From positions 82,154 through 146,153 of the forward strand of contig CDMY01000542.1 in NCBI GenBank assembly GCA_001179505.1: a stretch of 64,000 bases of DNA, read 5' to 3'. This document shows positions 1 through 13,513 of the stretch, in pieces. Each line of letters opens with the position of its first letter. Positions within the stretch are counted from its first letter, which is position 1. Source of the stretch: Vitrella brassicaformis (lineage: Eukaryota; Sar; Vitrellaceae). A model generated the notes under the pieces. It did no database searches, was not told the origin of the DNA, and worked only from the letters and a program-made list of their open reading frames with translations. The position numbers were made by a program, and so were the translations under genes.

Positions 1-833
1 GCGGAACCCATCATAAATACCGAAAGGTATATGCCCATGAACTCCGGGAGGTATATACCCGTCTTCGAGCGTGTGGCCGGAAGCGCTGTTGACGCCCGAG
101 CATTGAAATGTTCCCATGCGAGCCGAGATGCCATTGTGCGTCGTCAGGAATGGGTCGCGGGTGATGACGCAAGAGAGGGAGGTAGGATTGATAGCCACCA
201 ATCGATCTTCCCATGGCCCACCGCCGCCATCCCAGACACCCTGAAAAAACCTCTTGCACTCTTCGAAGTCTCCCACACGCATCGACAGGAACACGTCAAT
301 CTCCCCCCCATGATAACGCCAATAATGATATAGGCGACCACCCCACATTGCCACAAAACTTAGGTCCTCAACCTCTGGCCTTTCATCTGGACGCCCTGAT
401 GAATGATGGAAGCAAAGGATGAAAGGCCGTTACCGATAGGCTGCTCTTTTACTTACAGTGTTCAATCGTGACCGTATCGTTGATTTTAGGTGTGGGGCCG
501 TTGCCCCGCCGCACGATGCGACAACACCATACATACTGTCCGATAGGCTTCAGCTCGTGGTGGGGGTAGAAGCCCTCAGGACAGTGAGTGTTGGACGTCA
601 CGTGGGCAGCTGCACCCGCCTCTGATGGACAAAAATGAATAATTGGTACAATGTGAGTTGGTTTGCGTGCCTTCGTGTGACGGTGCTGTTGTCGCGCGTC
701 TCATTCAAACCAGCCGTGAGGCGGGGAAAGTGGCCTGCACCTGAAGCAGTGACATCCACACACACAATGACGGTGTGAGGGCATCGTGCATAGTACCCGT
801 GCACGTCAACACGATGACCACAAGGAATCGCAT
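1..833 (-). CDS. Secreted orphan protein, 3' end off the window
   Basis: I do not recognise this family. Reading leftward, an ATG at 833 opens a short hydrophobic leader (MRFLVVIVLTCTG) typical of a secretory signal peptide. Four exons can be joined in frame: 833-797, 740-711, 621-457 and 395-1, with GT..AG introns. The later exons are rich in Trp, Tyr, Gly and Cys, for example YVWCCRIV near 530 and LYHYWRYHGG near 320, and stay open to the left edge, so the end of the gene is missing. The two largest exons join cleanly in phase, which is the best support; the first two small exons are less certain. The start lies about 350 nt beyond the stop of the aminotransferase gene, on the same strand. 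It is probably secreted or enters the ER; function unknown. Confidence 0.55.
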
Positions 834-1179
834 CTTGACCCGCGACGTCTGAGGGCGATCTTGCAAGCTCTGCCCCCAGATGCCCCCAGCAAGCTGTGTC
901 TCCTCGGTATTGCGTGCGGCAGGGGAAGCTTCCGATCGATGTGCGCATGACGGAGGACTGCGCTATGCTCTTGTTTAGGCAGACAATCGCATATGTAAGT
1001 AAGTCGGGAGCTGGAGACACATTCAGGCACGCCAGATACTTCGTTGATTATTGCCCTTACGATACCAGACATCAATAGCCACGATCCGTCCATCAATCCA
1101 TCCATCCATCCATGATACGTACCCACATCTAACACGCCACGCCAGTCACGCCACACACAAAACGGAGACAGTCAGCAAG

Positions 1180-3226
1180 CTACATCTCATGGACCGCTCC
1201 TCTTTGCAGCTCTACTAGCTTTCCCAGCCCCTTTCCCAGCCTCTCAGCAGCATCTGCACACTTGTCTTCGCCCAGATTGGCGAAGGCGACTCGAATATGA
1301 CCAGGCGACCCACACGCCGACCCCGGAATGACCACCACACCATACTCCCGCACCAGCCACCGAACCACACACTCGTCAGACGCCCATTGGCCACCCTCAC
1401 CGCCCTCTCCTCCCTCTCCGTCGGTGTCTGTCAGCTGTGACGCCGGTATGTGCTGAGGCAGCCTGCAGAAGAAGTATATCGCGCCATCCCCGCCCTTGAC
1501 GTTGCTCTCTCCTAGGAGGGATGTGAGGGCGGTCTTGACGGCTGCTCGGTTGCGCCTGACGCTGCCGAGTCGCGTGTCGTCGGCCACCCATGCTGAGCCG
1601 GCCTCCAGGCAGCCGAGGGCTACACGTTGGGAGAGGCCCGGCGGGCAGATGACGAGTGTGTCTTGAACCTGACACAGACAGATGGTTGGTGTGGTGGTGG
1701 TGGCTGGTGCGTGTCCGTGTGAGGGGCTGGCGTCTTGCTTGCTGACCTTGAAGAGGCCGCTCCTGAGGGCTTCGTTGGCCATGGGAAAACAAAGGTACCT
1801 GCATACGCACACACACACCACACAGAGATAGAGGGGGGTGAAGCGGGATACATACATCAAGAGGGACGCACGCAGGGACATGGACATACACACACAGCTG
1901 CCTAGCCTGATCTAGCCGCCTTCAGCACCCTCTCGAGAGCAGCCGTGCTCTATGCAGCCACTCTGATGCCATCGGCCCCCACCTCTGTTCTGTCAAGGCG
2001 GGGATGCCCTCACGACGGACACAATGGAGTGCCCGCCATTCTTTCTCTCATCACCAGGGGAGCATCAGCACTTCAATCAGATTTATGTGCGCCCCTCCCT
2101 CTCTCCCTCTCCCGCCCTCACCCGATGCGCCAGCCCATCATGCCGTATGCCTTCGAGAACGAGAAGATATTAACCACGTGATCGCCCTCCACACACATGT
2201 GCCGCCTCGAGCCATTATCGCCATCACAGTCACCATCACTGTCGGTCCACAAGAAGTGCTCGTATGTGTTGTCGACAATGAGCCAGATGCCGCGCTCGCG
2301 ACACAGAGATGACAGCTCTTCAAGCTCAGCCCTGGTCAACAGAATGCCTACACACATGGACACACACAGGCACACAGCTTATCTGCAAGGGCGATAAAAA
2401 AAGGCGGAGGGGTGTGTACGATTACGTACCTGTCGGGTTGCCAGGATTCACGACACTGACCGCACGGACGTTGCTGCTGCTCGACTCAAGCAGACGCCTG
2501 AATGAACACAGGACCACCACACCCATGAAATGCATCATCCGTTTCTCTCTCTCCCTTTCCCACTCTTACCTGAGTGCAGCCATATCGGGCCTCAGCTCAT
2601 CAGTTGTGTCACACAGGCACGGCACCAGGTTGGTCATCTGACACGCCATATAGTGGTTGAAATAGAACGGCCGAAACAGCACGACACCATCACCAGGGTC
2701 AAAGAGAGCCAAACACAGATTCACAAAGGCCTGGTTCGCTCCCACAGTGATGAACACATCGTTATCTGCCGCTGTCAGGCCGTTCTCCCTCGCGATTTTC
2801 TCCACCAGCTTTGACCTCAGCTCGGCACTGCCCTCGTCAGGGCCGTATCTGTGAACCTCGGACGCGCTCTTGGTGAGCTGGCTGATGGCATTCTCGATGG
2901 CTGTTTGTGGCGGTGTCCAATGCACGACTCCCTGGCTGAGAGATAGCACATCACGGTCAGCGAACTCCCTCAGCATCTTCTGTATGGCGAATCAATCAAA
3001 CACAAACGCACAGGAAGACGGAGAGTGTGAGATTGTCCCATCCATGCATCTGCTGTGATCTGTGTCTGACCTGCATGTGTACGATGCATGGCGCGTCTGT
3101 CAGTGTGATGCGGCGCGAGATGGGAGGAGGCATCCGCAAGGCCGACGGTCCTTTCAGGAGCACTCCCCAAGATCTCGGGAGCCTCGACGAGATCTCGGGT
3201 TTTCGTGATCTTGGGCTTCTCAGCAA
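1180..3226 (-). CDS. PLP-dependent aminotransferase, class I/II
   Basis: This enzyme should transfer an amino group between an amino acid and a 2-oxo acid using pyridoxal phosphate; the substrate cannot be read from the sequence. Six exons (3226-3071, 2979-2570, 2497-2430, 2347-2122, 1798-1747, 1668-1180) total 1401 nt and give 466 residues. Fold-type I landmarks appear in order: an ISRRI start of the core, FITVGANQAF, the substrate loop VVNPGNPTG, IVDNTYE, the Schiff-base segment SFSKAYGMMGWRIG, and a C-terminal domain ending at the stop at 1180. The NPGNPTG loop and catalytic-lysine segment are typical of aspartate/kynurenine/prephenate aminotransferases. About 50 basic, Pro-rich residues precede the core and could be an organelle-targeting leader. 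Residue runs GEGGEGGEGG near 1400 are a local low-complexity insert. It is divergent from the subtilase gene. Confidence 0.9.
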
Positions 3227-3682
3227 CCGGCGACAACCGTCCAGGGAGCCACGGAACCACGGGCTGCGATTTTTTTCGCATTCTCAACGGATCCCTGTGA
3301 AACGGATTTTATACGACGTACAACTCTCGGTCATCGTTCCCGCGCGTTGCTGGCCACGCAGGCTCATCCCCGACGACCACGAGCACTCCCCCATCTGTCC
3401 TGCGCCTGTATCTAGCTGCCCTGACCTTTTTTCCGTCCGATTGACGTGTGTGTGTTGCATGTGGTGACTGAGGAGTCTGCCCTTCGTGTGATCTATCGCA
3501 GGAGCTTACCTCCTCTGTTGGCGTTTTTTCCACTGCCTGCGCTGTGTTGTGCTTGCTGTTGTGTCTGCTTGTGAGTGAGTGAGTGATCATCGCTACTGTT
3601 GAGTGAGTGAGAGAGGGAGTGACTGTCTTTCTCCATATCGTACCTACTGTCTGTCTGTCTGTCCGGTCGGCAGCCGGCTGCT

Positions 3683-5300
3683 ATGAGGAGTCACCATCAT
3701 GTTTTCTTTCGTCGTGGAGCATTTATCGCCGCCTTTGTTCTCCTGGCTGGCATCTTCGATCAGCACCACCCGGCCTCCGCCCAGGCCTTCCCCTTTCCCA
3801 ACTTCAGCCTCCCGAAGCTGCCGTGGGACTCAGCGCCAAGCCCGTCATCCCCCACCCCCAAATCAGCATCGCATCGAGATGACGACGCTCTTGTCCACCA
3901 TCCCCTGTGCGACTGGCTGAAGCAGCAGAAGCAGGCCATCCAGGACGCGGCTGACCACTTCATCGACGCCACTTCGTCAACGTCAACGACATCGCATGAG
4001 GTGCCCATCCCCCTCTACGAGCAGAAGAATGCCGGCGAGACCGAGCGGTACGTCATCGAGGGTGGCGCCTACAACAACCGGCAGCAGCGGGAGAGCGCCG
4101 GGCTCTTCGGGCTCGGCCTGCTGCCAACTTATGAGGACAGCTCCCAGCCCAAGATCGAGTGGACGTCGCTCGTCAAGAGCATGCTGGTGCGGCGAGCGTC
4201 GGACGACGAGCTCAACCACCTGAGCAACAGCAAGCCTTTCCAGCTGGTGGGGCTGCAGGTCTCACTGCCGCGCAAGATCGACAAAAAGGTGGAGGAGTTG
4301 CTGGCAGAGATGGAGGGCGAGCTCGGCGGGGAGGGCGGCGCTGCGGCAAGCGAGGCGGAGAGGGAGACGATGGCTGAGGAGCAGGTGGATTTGGTGGTCA
4401 GGGCCGTGCTGCGCGAGGAGCTGCAGCTGTCCGCACAGGACGCCATGCAGAAGGCATACGCAAAGTAAGCGACCCGACACACTCATCCACACGCACGGAC
4501 CCACTGACGCCATCTCTGTTCTTCTGTTTCAGGGGCCACGTGACGACACACAAGGAGAGGAAGCAGCACATGACCAAGATCCACGAGGAGCGCGACGCCC
4601 TCATCAAGTCGATCATGCAGCCCATCCGTGAGAAGGTGGAGGCCATGGGTGGGCAGGGCCGGGAGATCTTCTCGATCAGCCCCACCATGCGCATCACCTT
4701 GCCCTTGGGTCGAGTGCGTGAGCTGGTGTCGATGGACGAGGTTGAGCTGGTGTACAAGGAGGAGGAGTTTGAGAAGGAGGTGTGCGACGGCAGCGACCTG
4801 CGCAAGATACACCAGTTCGACAACTTCCTGGACGACGGATACACTGGAGAGGGTACCGTCACCCCTCGCCCACTCCCCCCCCACCCCCCCCCTAGACACA
4901 CAGAGACGACCCCCTACTCTCTGTCCATGTGGTTGGTGTCTGCAGGTCCGAAGGGCAGCAGTCCCGACATTCCCATCGGTGTGTTTGAGATCGCAACCAT
5001 CAACCCCCACCACCCCGGATGGCTCGACTGTGGCGACGGCATCGAGGAGGAGGGCACACACGGAGAGGCCTGCATCAACGGCAAGTTCGGCAGGTTCATC
5101 AAGACCTTCTCATGCATCCAGGAGAGCGGGTGCAACGAGACGTCGACACTCAACAGGCCCTATGACGAGCACGCCATGGGTGTGGCCTCCGTTCTCTTTG
5201 GGGACGTCACTGGCGGACAGGACCCTGGTATCCAAGACAAAATCGCGCAGGTACGTGAATCGAGAGAGGGACACACACACACACACACACACACGGGGAG

Positions 5301-5331
<31 letters not shown>

Positions 5332-6836
5332 GAGATTGTTCATGTCCGTCTGTCTGTCTGTGTATAGGTTGCCCGCTCTGGTGGCGCCACGGAGGCGTCA
5401 GCTTTCTTCTTTGAGCTTGGCCCCTCCACCCTCGCCCTGCAGCGCGCCCTGGACGCCATCCTGCTCTACGAGAAGACCATGAGCACCGACGGCCCCTTCA
5501 TCGTCAACTACTCGGCAGGCATCATCGAGGGCGAGTCCGACTGCAGCGGCACCGACGGCGTCTCACGCATGGCCAACGACTTCTTCCGCGCGGGCAGGGT
5601 GTTCGTCAAGAGTGCGGGGAATCAGGGAGGGGGCGGGGGCAAGAGGTGCACCGTCACACGGCCAGGGAGTGCCCATGGGATCCTCACTATTGGGTCGCTT
5701 GGCGACACTCCCGACCTCATGGACGATGAGAGATGCGAGGCAGAACATATCAGGTACAGACACACAGAGGGCAGCTCAGCCATTCATCTCTCCTCTCTCT
5801 GTTTCTCACGTCGACAGCTCGTTCAGCTCGCGCGGCGGCGACGGCGATCGCAGCATCGTAGACCTAGTGGCGCAGGGCTGCTGGTCCTCCATGTATGACA
5901 CCGATGCAGGCTACACCAACAAGGCGTGCGGCACCTCCTTCGCCGCACCAGTGGTGGCCGCCGCAGCAGCCGTCTTCGCCGACTGGTACCTCAACTCGCC
6001 CATCGGCAGCCTCATCGAGGACCCGGGCGTGCTGATGGCGGCCATGCTCATGATGGGCGACAGGGGCTCCAGCTCGGGCAGCAAGAGACTGGAGAAGGGC
6101 TTCGATCCACTGTGGGGCGCGGGGGCGCTCCGGCTGCGGAGGTTCGATGACGCTGGGCTGGACGATCCTTGGAGGTAGGCACATCACATGGCGGCATTTG
6201 GTGTGGGGATTGGGTTGGTTGATGTGTGTGTGGGGTGGTGTGGTGTGTGTAGGTGGGCTCTCGGGTGGACGTGCATCGACGACGGCGAGATCCTCGAGCT
6301 GCAGGTCAACGAGGGCAAGAAGATCGACAAGGACGTCGACAGCTTCACCGGGGTCATCTTCTGGTAACCACTAAGCCCCTCCCCTCTCACCCCCCCTCCC
6401 CCTCATACACACACAGCATCACTGTATCTGCCACATCCATCAGGTTTGACGAGAATGCGGAGCAAGGTCTGGCCTACGCCGACCTCGATCTGATCCTGAA
6501 GACGGCGGACGGCGACGAGATCATGGTGACGTCTGCCTCTCAGTTCGACAACAAGGAGCGGGTGTGGTCGGACAAGGTGGGCGGCAAGTCGATCAAGCTG
6601 GAGGTGACGGGCTACGGCATCCCCACCACACGCGCCGACCCTATATGTGGAGACGCATCGCAGAAAGTCTACTATGGGTGAAGACAGACTCACACAGACA
6701 CACAGAGGGGGGGCCATACGGCCATATGCGGGTGTGTGTGGCGTGTTGGGTGTGGTGGTTCAGGTGGTATTTCGAGGACCATGACAGGGATGACAGCAAC
6801 GGCCCCACACTCGCCCAGGCGTCGGTGAACGTCTGA
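3683..6836 (+). CDS. Subtilisin-like serine protease (S8), secreted
   Basis: Eight exons (3683-4464, 4533-4852, 4946-5250, 5368-5753, 5818-6174, 6253-6363, 6444-6677, 6764-6836) sum to 2568 nt, 855 residues. A basic N-terminus followed by a hydrophobic stretch (AAFVLLAGIF) is a signal peptide or anchor. About 330 residues of acidic, helical propeptide-like sequence come before the peptidase domain. Peptidase landmarks: IGVFEIATINPHHPG (Asp region, but with Glu, about residue 382), DEHAMGVASVLFG (His, about 443), SAGNQGGGG (oxyanion Asn, about 553) and CGTSFAAPVVAA (nucleophile Ser, about 638). After the domain come about 200 residues of a probable beta-rich C-terminal domain with a few Cys. 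It likely acts in the secretory pathway or outside the cell. The Glu at the Asp position is discussed under findings; His, Asn and Ser are intact. Confidence 0.9.
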
Positions 6837-8023
6837 GCGATGCGATCCATCGTCCATTCCATCCATCCATCCGTCCATCCATCCATCCACACACAGACGC
6901 TGTTTTCCTGTTGCCTTATTGCTGATTGGATTTAACCGTTCCTCTTAACTGAAGGGGATGTGTGGGAGGGAGCCAGCCAGGGAGGGAGGGAGGGAGGGAA
7001 GGAGGGAGGGGCTGATAGAGATAGGCATACATCAGGGGGGAATGAATGACTGAGTAAATCGCACAGTTGTGCACTCACTCTGCCACACTCACTCACTCAC
7101 TCACTCAGAGTCACATGCCGGGTTTTGGAGGTCTGCCGGCAATCGATTGATGATGCCTCTGATGTACATACACCTTCCTGCCTACCTACCTACCTGCCTG
7201 TCTGTCTTCTGTCTGCCTGTCTGCCTGTCTGCCTGTCTGCCTGCCTGCCTGTCTCCCCTGCTAGGCTTGGCTTGCATACCTGTCTGTGTGTGTGTCCATG
7301 CCATGTATGTACAAGTGCCCCCCACCCCTCCTCGGTGCCTTTTTGCCCTATGCATGTCTGTCTGCATGCTGTCCGTCCACACATCCAACCATCCCTCCGT
7401 CAATGTGTGTGGGTCGGGTGTGTGGCCGCAGACAGACAGACATACATACCGGGAGCAGCTATGTGGGACGTACTGCCATGCCAATGAATGCCCTTGATTC
7501 ATTGATCGATGATACATGGATGGTTGATTGATAGCAAGCAAGCCAGTGCAGCTAGCCAGCCGAATACTAGTCACTTCTTTTTCACCGCTCCTTTGTTCCC
7601 ATGCGCACGAGTCGAGTCGAGTCGAGTCGAGTCGAGTCGAGTCGATGTGTGTGTATGTCTGTATGTGAGTGTGTGTGTGTGTGTTTGTTTGCAGTCACTT
7701 GACTGACGCAGATGGGACGCGCTGTGCCTCCCCGAACTGGGCGAGGTCCTGTGGATGGGGGTGGGAGTGGTTTATATACATGGAAATAAATGCATGGCTG
7801 CATGTCTGTGGAAAAGACAGCATCTCTGTCTTCGTGTGTGTGCGTGTGTGTGTGTGTGTGTGTCCGGCGCAATGCCGGGCGCCTTCTTTAGTAATCAGAT
7901 TGGACACTTCGTGTACATAAATAAATCATGTCTCTCTCTCTCTCCTTCTCTCTCTCCGTCTGGCGCATCCATACACACCACCCACAGCTCAACACAAGCT
8001 TCTCCCTCCGTCCCCAACTTCAC
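6837..8023. other. Convergent intergenic region, microsatellite-rich
   Basis: This stretch holds no gene that I can support. It contains CCAT repeats (about 6855-6890), GGGA repeats (about 6980-7010), CTGC/CTGT tetranucleotide repeats (about 7176-7257), a pentanucleotide tract (7608-7645) and TG runs. It separates the 3' ends of the subtilase and the next minus-strand gene, so both 3' UTRs and polyadenylation sites should lie here, although no clear signal can be picked out. Confidence 0.7.
7608..7645. repeat. CGAGT pentanucleotide tandem repeat
   Basis: The unit CGAGT is repeated head to tail about 7.5 times without interruption. It lies in the convergent spacer and is followed directly by a TG-rich run. 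It is a simple microsatellite with no sign of function. Confidence 0.95.
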
Positions 8024-9765
8024 TCACTGCTGCACAGGCAGGTGGCAGCCACACCTGCCCCCAAAGCGACACCCCTCCCCCACCGGCCGCCCAGCCGGCC
8101 GCACACGCATCGCCCTCGCCATGGCCTCCCTCTCTCTCTCCCTCTGAATGTCCCTCTCTCTCTCAGCAATGAGCGCGTCAATGGCGCATTCTCTCCTCTG
8201 TGGCGGGGGCAGGTGCAGCACACGGGATCCAGGTGAGCTGGCAGGTGCCTGTGGGGCTGAAGGTGGGGGTGGGGGCGTGTCCACACGGGCGATACCCTCC
8301 ACACGCACCGTTGTTGTTGCTGCTGCTGCTGCTGCTGGCGCGGGCGTGAGGAGGAACCTGCCATGGCCGTCTGGTGTGAGGCGCAGCTCTATGTGGTGGG
8401 GGAGGAGATATGGATGCTGGGGCGGGGGAGGGAGCTGATCGATGGCGTCGCTATGTGTGGTGGTGGACTGTGTGGCGCACAGTGAGGGCACGGCGGTGGT
8501 CTGCGTGGACCAAGTAGGTGGTGCTGGTGGCGGCACTTCCCTGATTATCTTGTTCAGCTTGTCGGCCGTAGTTGTGTCCCACAAGGGTGTGACAGGGGGG
8601 CTGGTGAGGCCGCTCATGTGATATGCAAAAACCTTTTGTCCAGCTGGCGGCTCCTTGCCTTTGCACTGCACAGCCGCGTGGCTCTTGCCCATCATTGAAC
8701 GCGGGAATCCCCCGTCAGACGAGGAATCGCCGCTGTTGCTGCTGCCGTCCTTATCCCAGGAGTCAGACGTGTCTCGTGGCCGTCTATCAGCAACAGCCGA
8801 GTGCCGTCCTCTCCTTCTCCTCCTTGATGGAAGGTTCATGTAGATGATCTGGGGGGAGGGGGAGGGAGACGAAGAGGGGGAGGGGAAGGCATCAGCAACG
8901 GCGTGGTGGCCCGGCGACTGCTGGCGGAGCAGCTCGTCGATGTGGGCATCCTGCGTGTGGGGATACGGACACACAGAGACACACAGAGGAAGGGAAGTTT
9001 TTGTGTCCCGCTCTGTCTGTGTTGGTTCCTGCATTTCTGCCCACCCCACCTTTGCAGCCACAACGTGAGTGAGCTCCTTGACCATCCTCTGCAGAGCAGC
9101 CACCCTCTCACCATCCCGTGGGGACTGCTCCCGCACGCCCCGACTGTCCTCATCCGCCGTGTAACACACCTGCATCCACCCATCCATCCATCCACCCACC
9201 CACCCGTCCCTGCACAAGTATCGTTGCTGCTGCATGTATTCCCATACCTTCTTTGCCCCTCCGCCCCCCTGCACGTGGACAGGCACTGCAGGCACACAGG
9301 GAGACGCCAAGATCTTGGACTGAATCGTGGTCATGGCCCTCCGGAGAGCCGCCACATCCTCACTCTGAGTCTGTGTCTGTGGTCGGTCGTCTCCGCGTGC
9401 AGGAGCACCGTCACCCTGGCAGCTTCCGGTGTCCTCCCTCCTACATTCACACAGACCCAGAAGTGACCACTTGGAAGGTGAGACAGAAAGGGCCCGGTCT
9501 GTGGGTCTTACGGTGGTGTAGAGAGGGAGGGTACTCCGTCGAGTCTTGACTGCAGACGGCTGAGAACGTCCTGCAGGCTGTCCAGCGTCTGCTGCTTCAG
9601 GGTCTCTATCTTCTGCATGTCAGCCTGGAACACACTCGCCTCGTCATCCTCCATCCGGCCGCCACTCTCCTTCTGCAAAGGTACTTCCAGCTGTGAGAGG
9701 CTCCTCGACAGCTTCCCCACTAGCCCTTCCAATGTCCTCCACTTGCCGCCGTCCAATCGGCTCAT
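8024..9765 (-). CDS. Orphan coiled-coil and low-complexity protein
   Basis: I do not recognise this protein. Proposed exons are 9765-9511, 9440-9248, 9169-9050 and 8950-8024, joined in consistent phase. The N-terminal exon is a probable coiled coil (LSRSLSQLEVPLQKE, FQADMQKIETLKQQTLDSL). A second helical segment, ALQRMVKELTHVVAAKVGW, follows. The long last exon is Ser/Pro/Asp-rich and basic in places, with SRRRRRGRHS near 8800, a run of Ala from a GCA/GCT repeat near 8320, Pro runs near 8265, and a charged RERERDIQREREREAMARAM segment before the stop. Such composition suggests a disordered scaffold. The last exon could hide another intron around 8160-8260, where splice-like TG-rich and CT-rich sequence occurs. 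It is divergent from the alanine aminotransferase gene, 294 nt apart. Confidence 0.65.
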
Positions 9766-9919
9766 CTGCCTTTCTCTTGGGGGCTGCGGGGGGGCTCAGC
9801 GCGCTTCAAGACAAACGAACTTCTGGTCTTTCCCGTGCCGTGTGTGAAGCAGAAGGCGTCCCCTTGTCATCTTGACGGTCTGGAAATGAAGCAAGGATGG
9901 GCGTATAGAACCGCTCGCG

Positions 9920-9934
9920 CATCTGCGAGCTTAG
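9920..9934. promoter_or_regulatory. CATCTGCGAGCTTAG promoter motif
   Basis: This 15-nt sequence sits in the 294-nt spacer between the divergent starts at 9765 and 10060. The identical 15-mer occurs twice more in the window, at 42688-42702 and 42707-42721, again between two divergent starts. Shorter versions of the core occur in four other divergent spacers. A role as a core-promoter or transcription-factor site is inference from this placement. Confidence 0.6.
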
Positions 9935-10059
9935 ACGTGAGATCCTCAAGCCAAGGAGCTTTCCTCTGGCAGCATCCATTTTCCCTGCAACCGCCCCATC
10001 CCATCTACCCCATTCATCTTTACCTTCGTCAGTCGCCGCCCTCACACAATCGGTCAGAA

Positions 10060-12919
<2,860 letters not shown>

Positions 12920-13513
12920 GTGAGTGAATGGATGCCTACAAGTGTGTGTGTCTGCACTAGGCTGGTCTGAGTGAGTGGATTGCATGGCTGCAGCCATATA
13001 TACGCACAAGCCAGCACTGGCAGGCCCCTTTTTCGGCTTTGGCTGGCTGCATATCATGTTGGTTTCTCAGCTGACGGGTGAAAGCTGAGGGATGATTTGT
13101 ATGTGTATCTGTCTATCTGTGTATGTATATGTTTATGATGGCTCTGCCACGCCACGTTCGGTCGCTGAGAGGACAATCGAGAGGGTCTACCTAGGTGCAG
13201 CGTCTGTGTCATTTTCCGGCTCTCTCTCTGTGCCTGTGTCCACCTATCAATGCACATACGCAGTGAAGTCAGAGGCAGAGAAGGACGGCTAGGCCCTCGT
13301 GTGTGTGTGTGTGTGTGAATGGGATGGGCGCATTTTTCCCGCTTTTTTCGGATCGATCGATCCATCCACCCCTTGCCGTCTGCCTGTGTGTGAGGACCGC
13401 CCCTTTTTTACCTGTCTCTCTCTCTGATCAGCAATGAAGAGGATTTGTGTCATTGACTCGTTCTGGCATGAACAGGTCTGCATGAATGAATGACTCAGCC
13501 GAACAGCGTCCGT
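12920..13513. other. Convergent intergenic region
   Basis: No gene can be supported here. TG/TATG-rich sequence lies near 13095-13140, a GT run near 13300-13317 and CT-rich stretches between. It separates the 3' ends of the alanine aminotransferase and the leucine-rich-repeat-like gene. Confidence 0.6.

Noticed and set aside
4628-5482. Long open frame rich in Arg, Ser and Pro over the subtilase
   Set aside because: It is out of frame with the protease, spans two of its introns and has the composition of a GC-rich shadow frame.
7176-7574. Cys-rich frames on both strands near 7180-7570
   Set aside because: They are translations of CTGC/CTGT repeats, with no start context or splice pattern.
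7608-7645. Possible CRISPR-like or centromeric array
   Set aside because: Units are five bases with no spacers, so it is a microsatellite.
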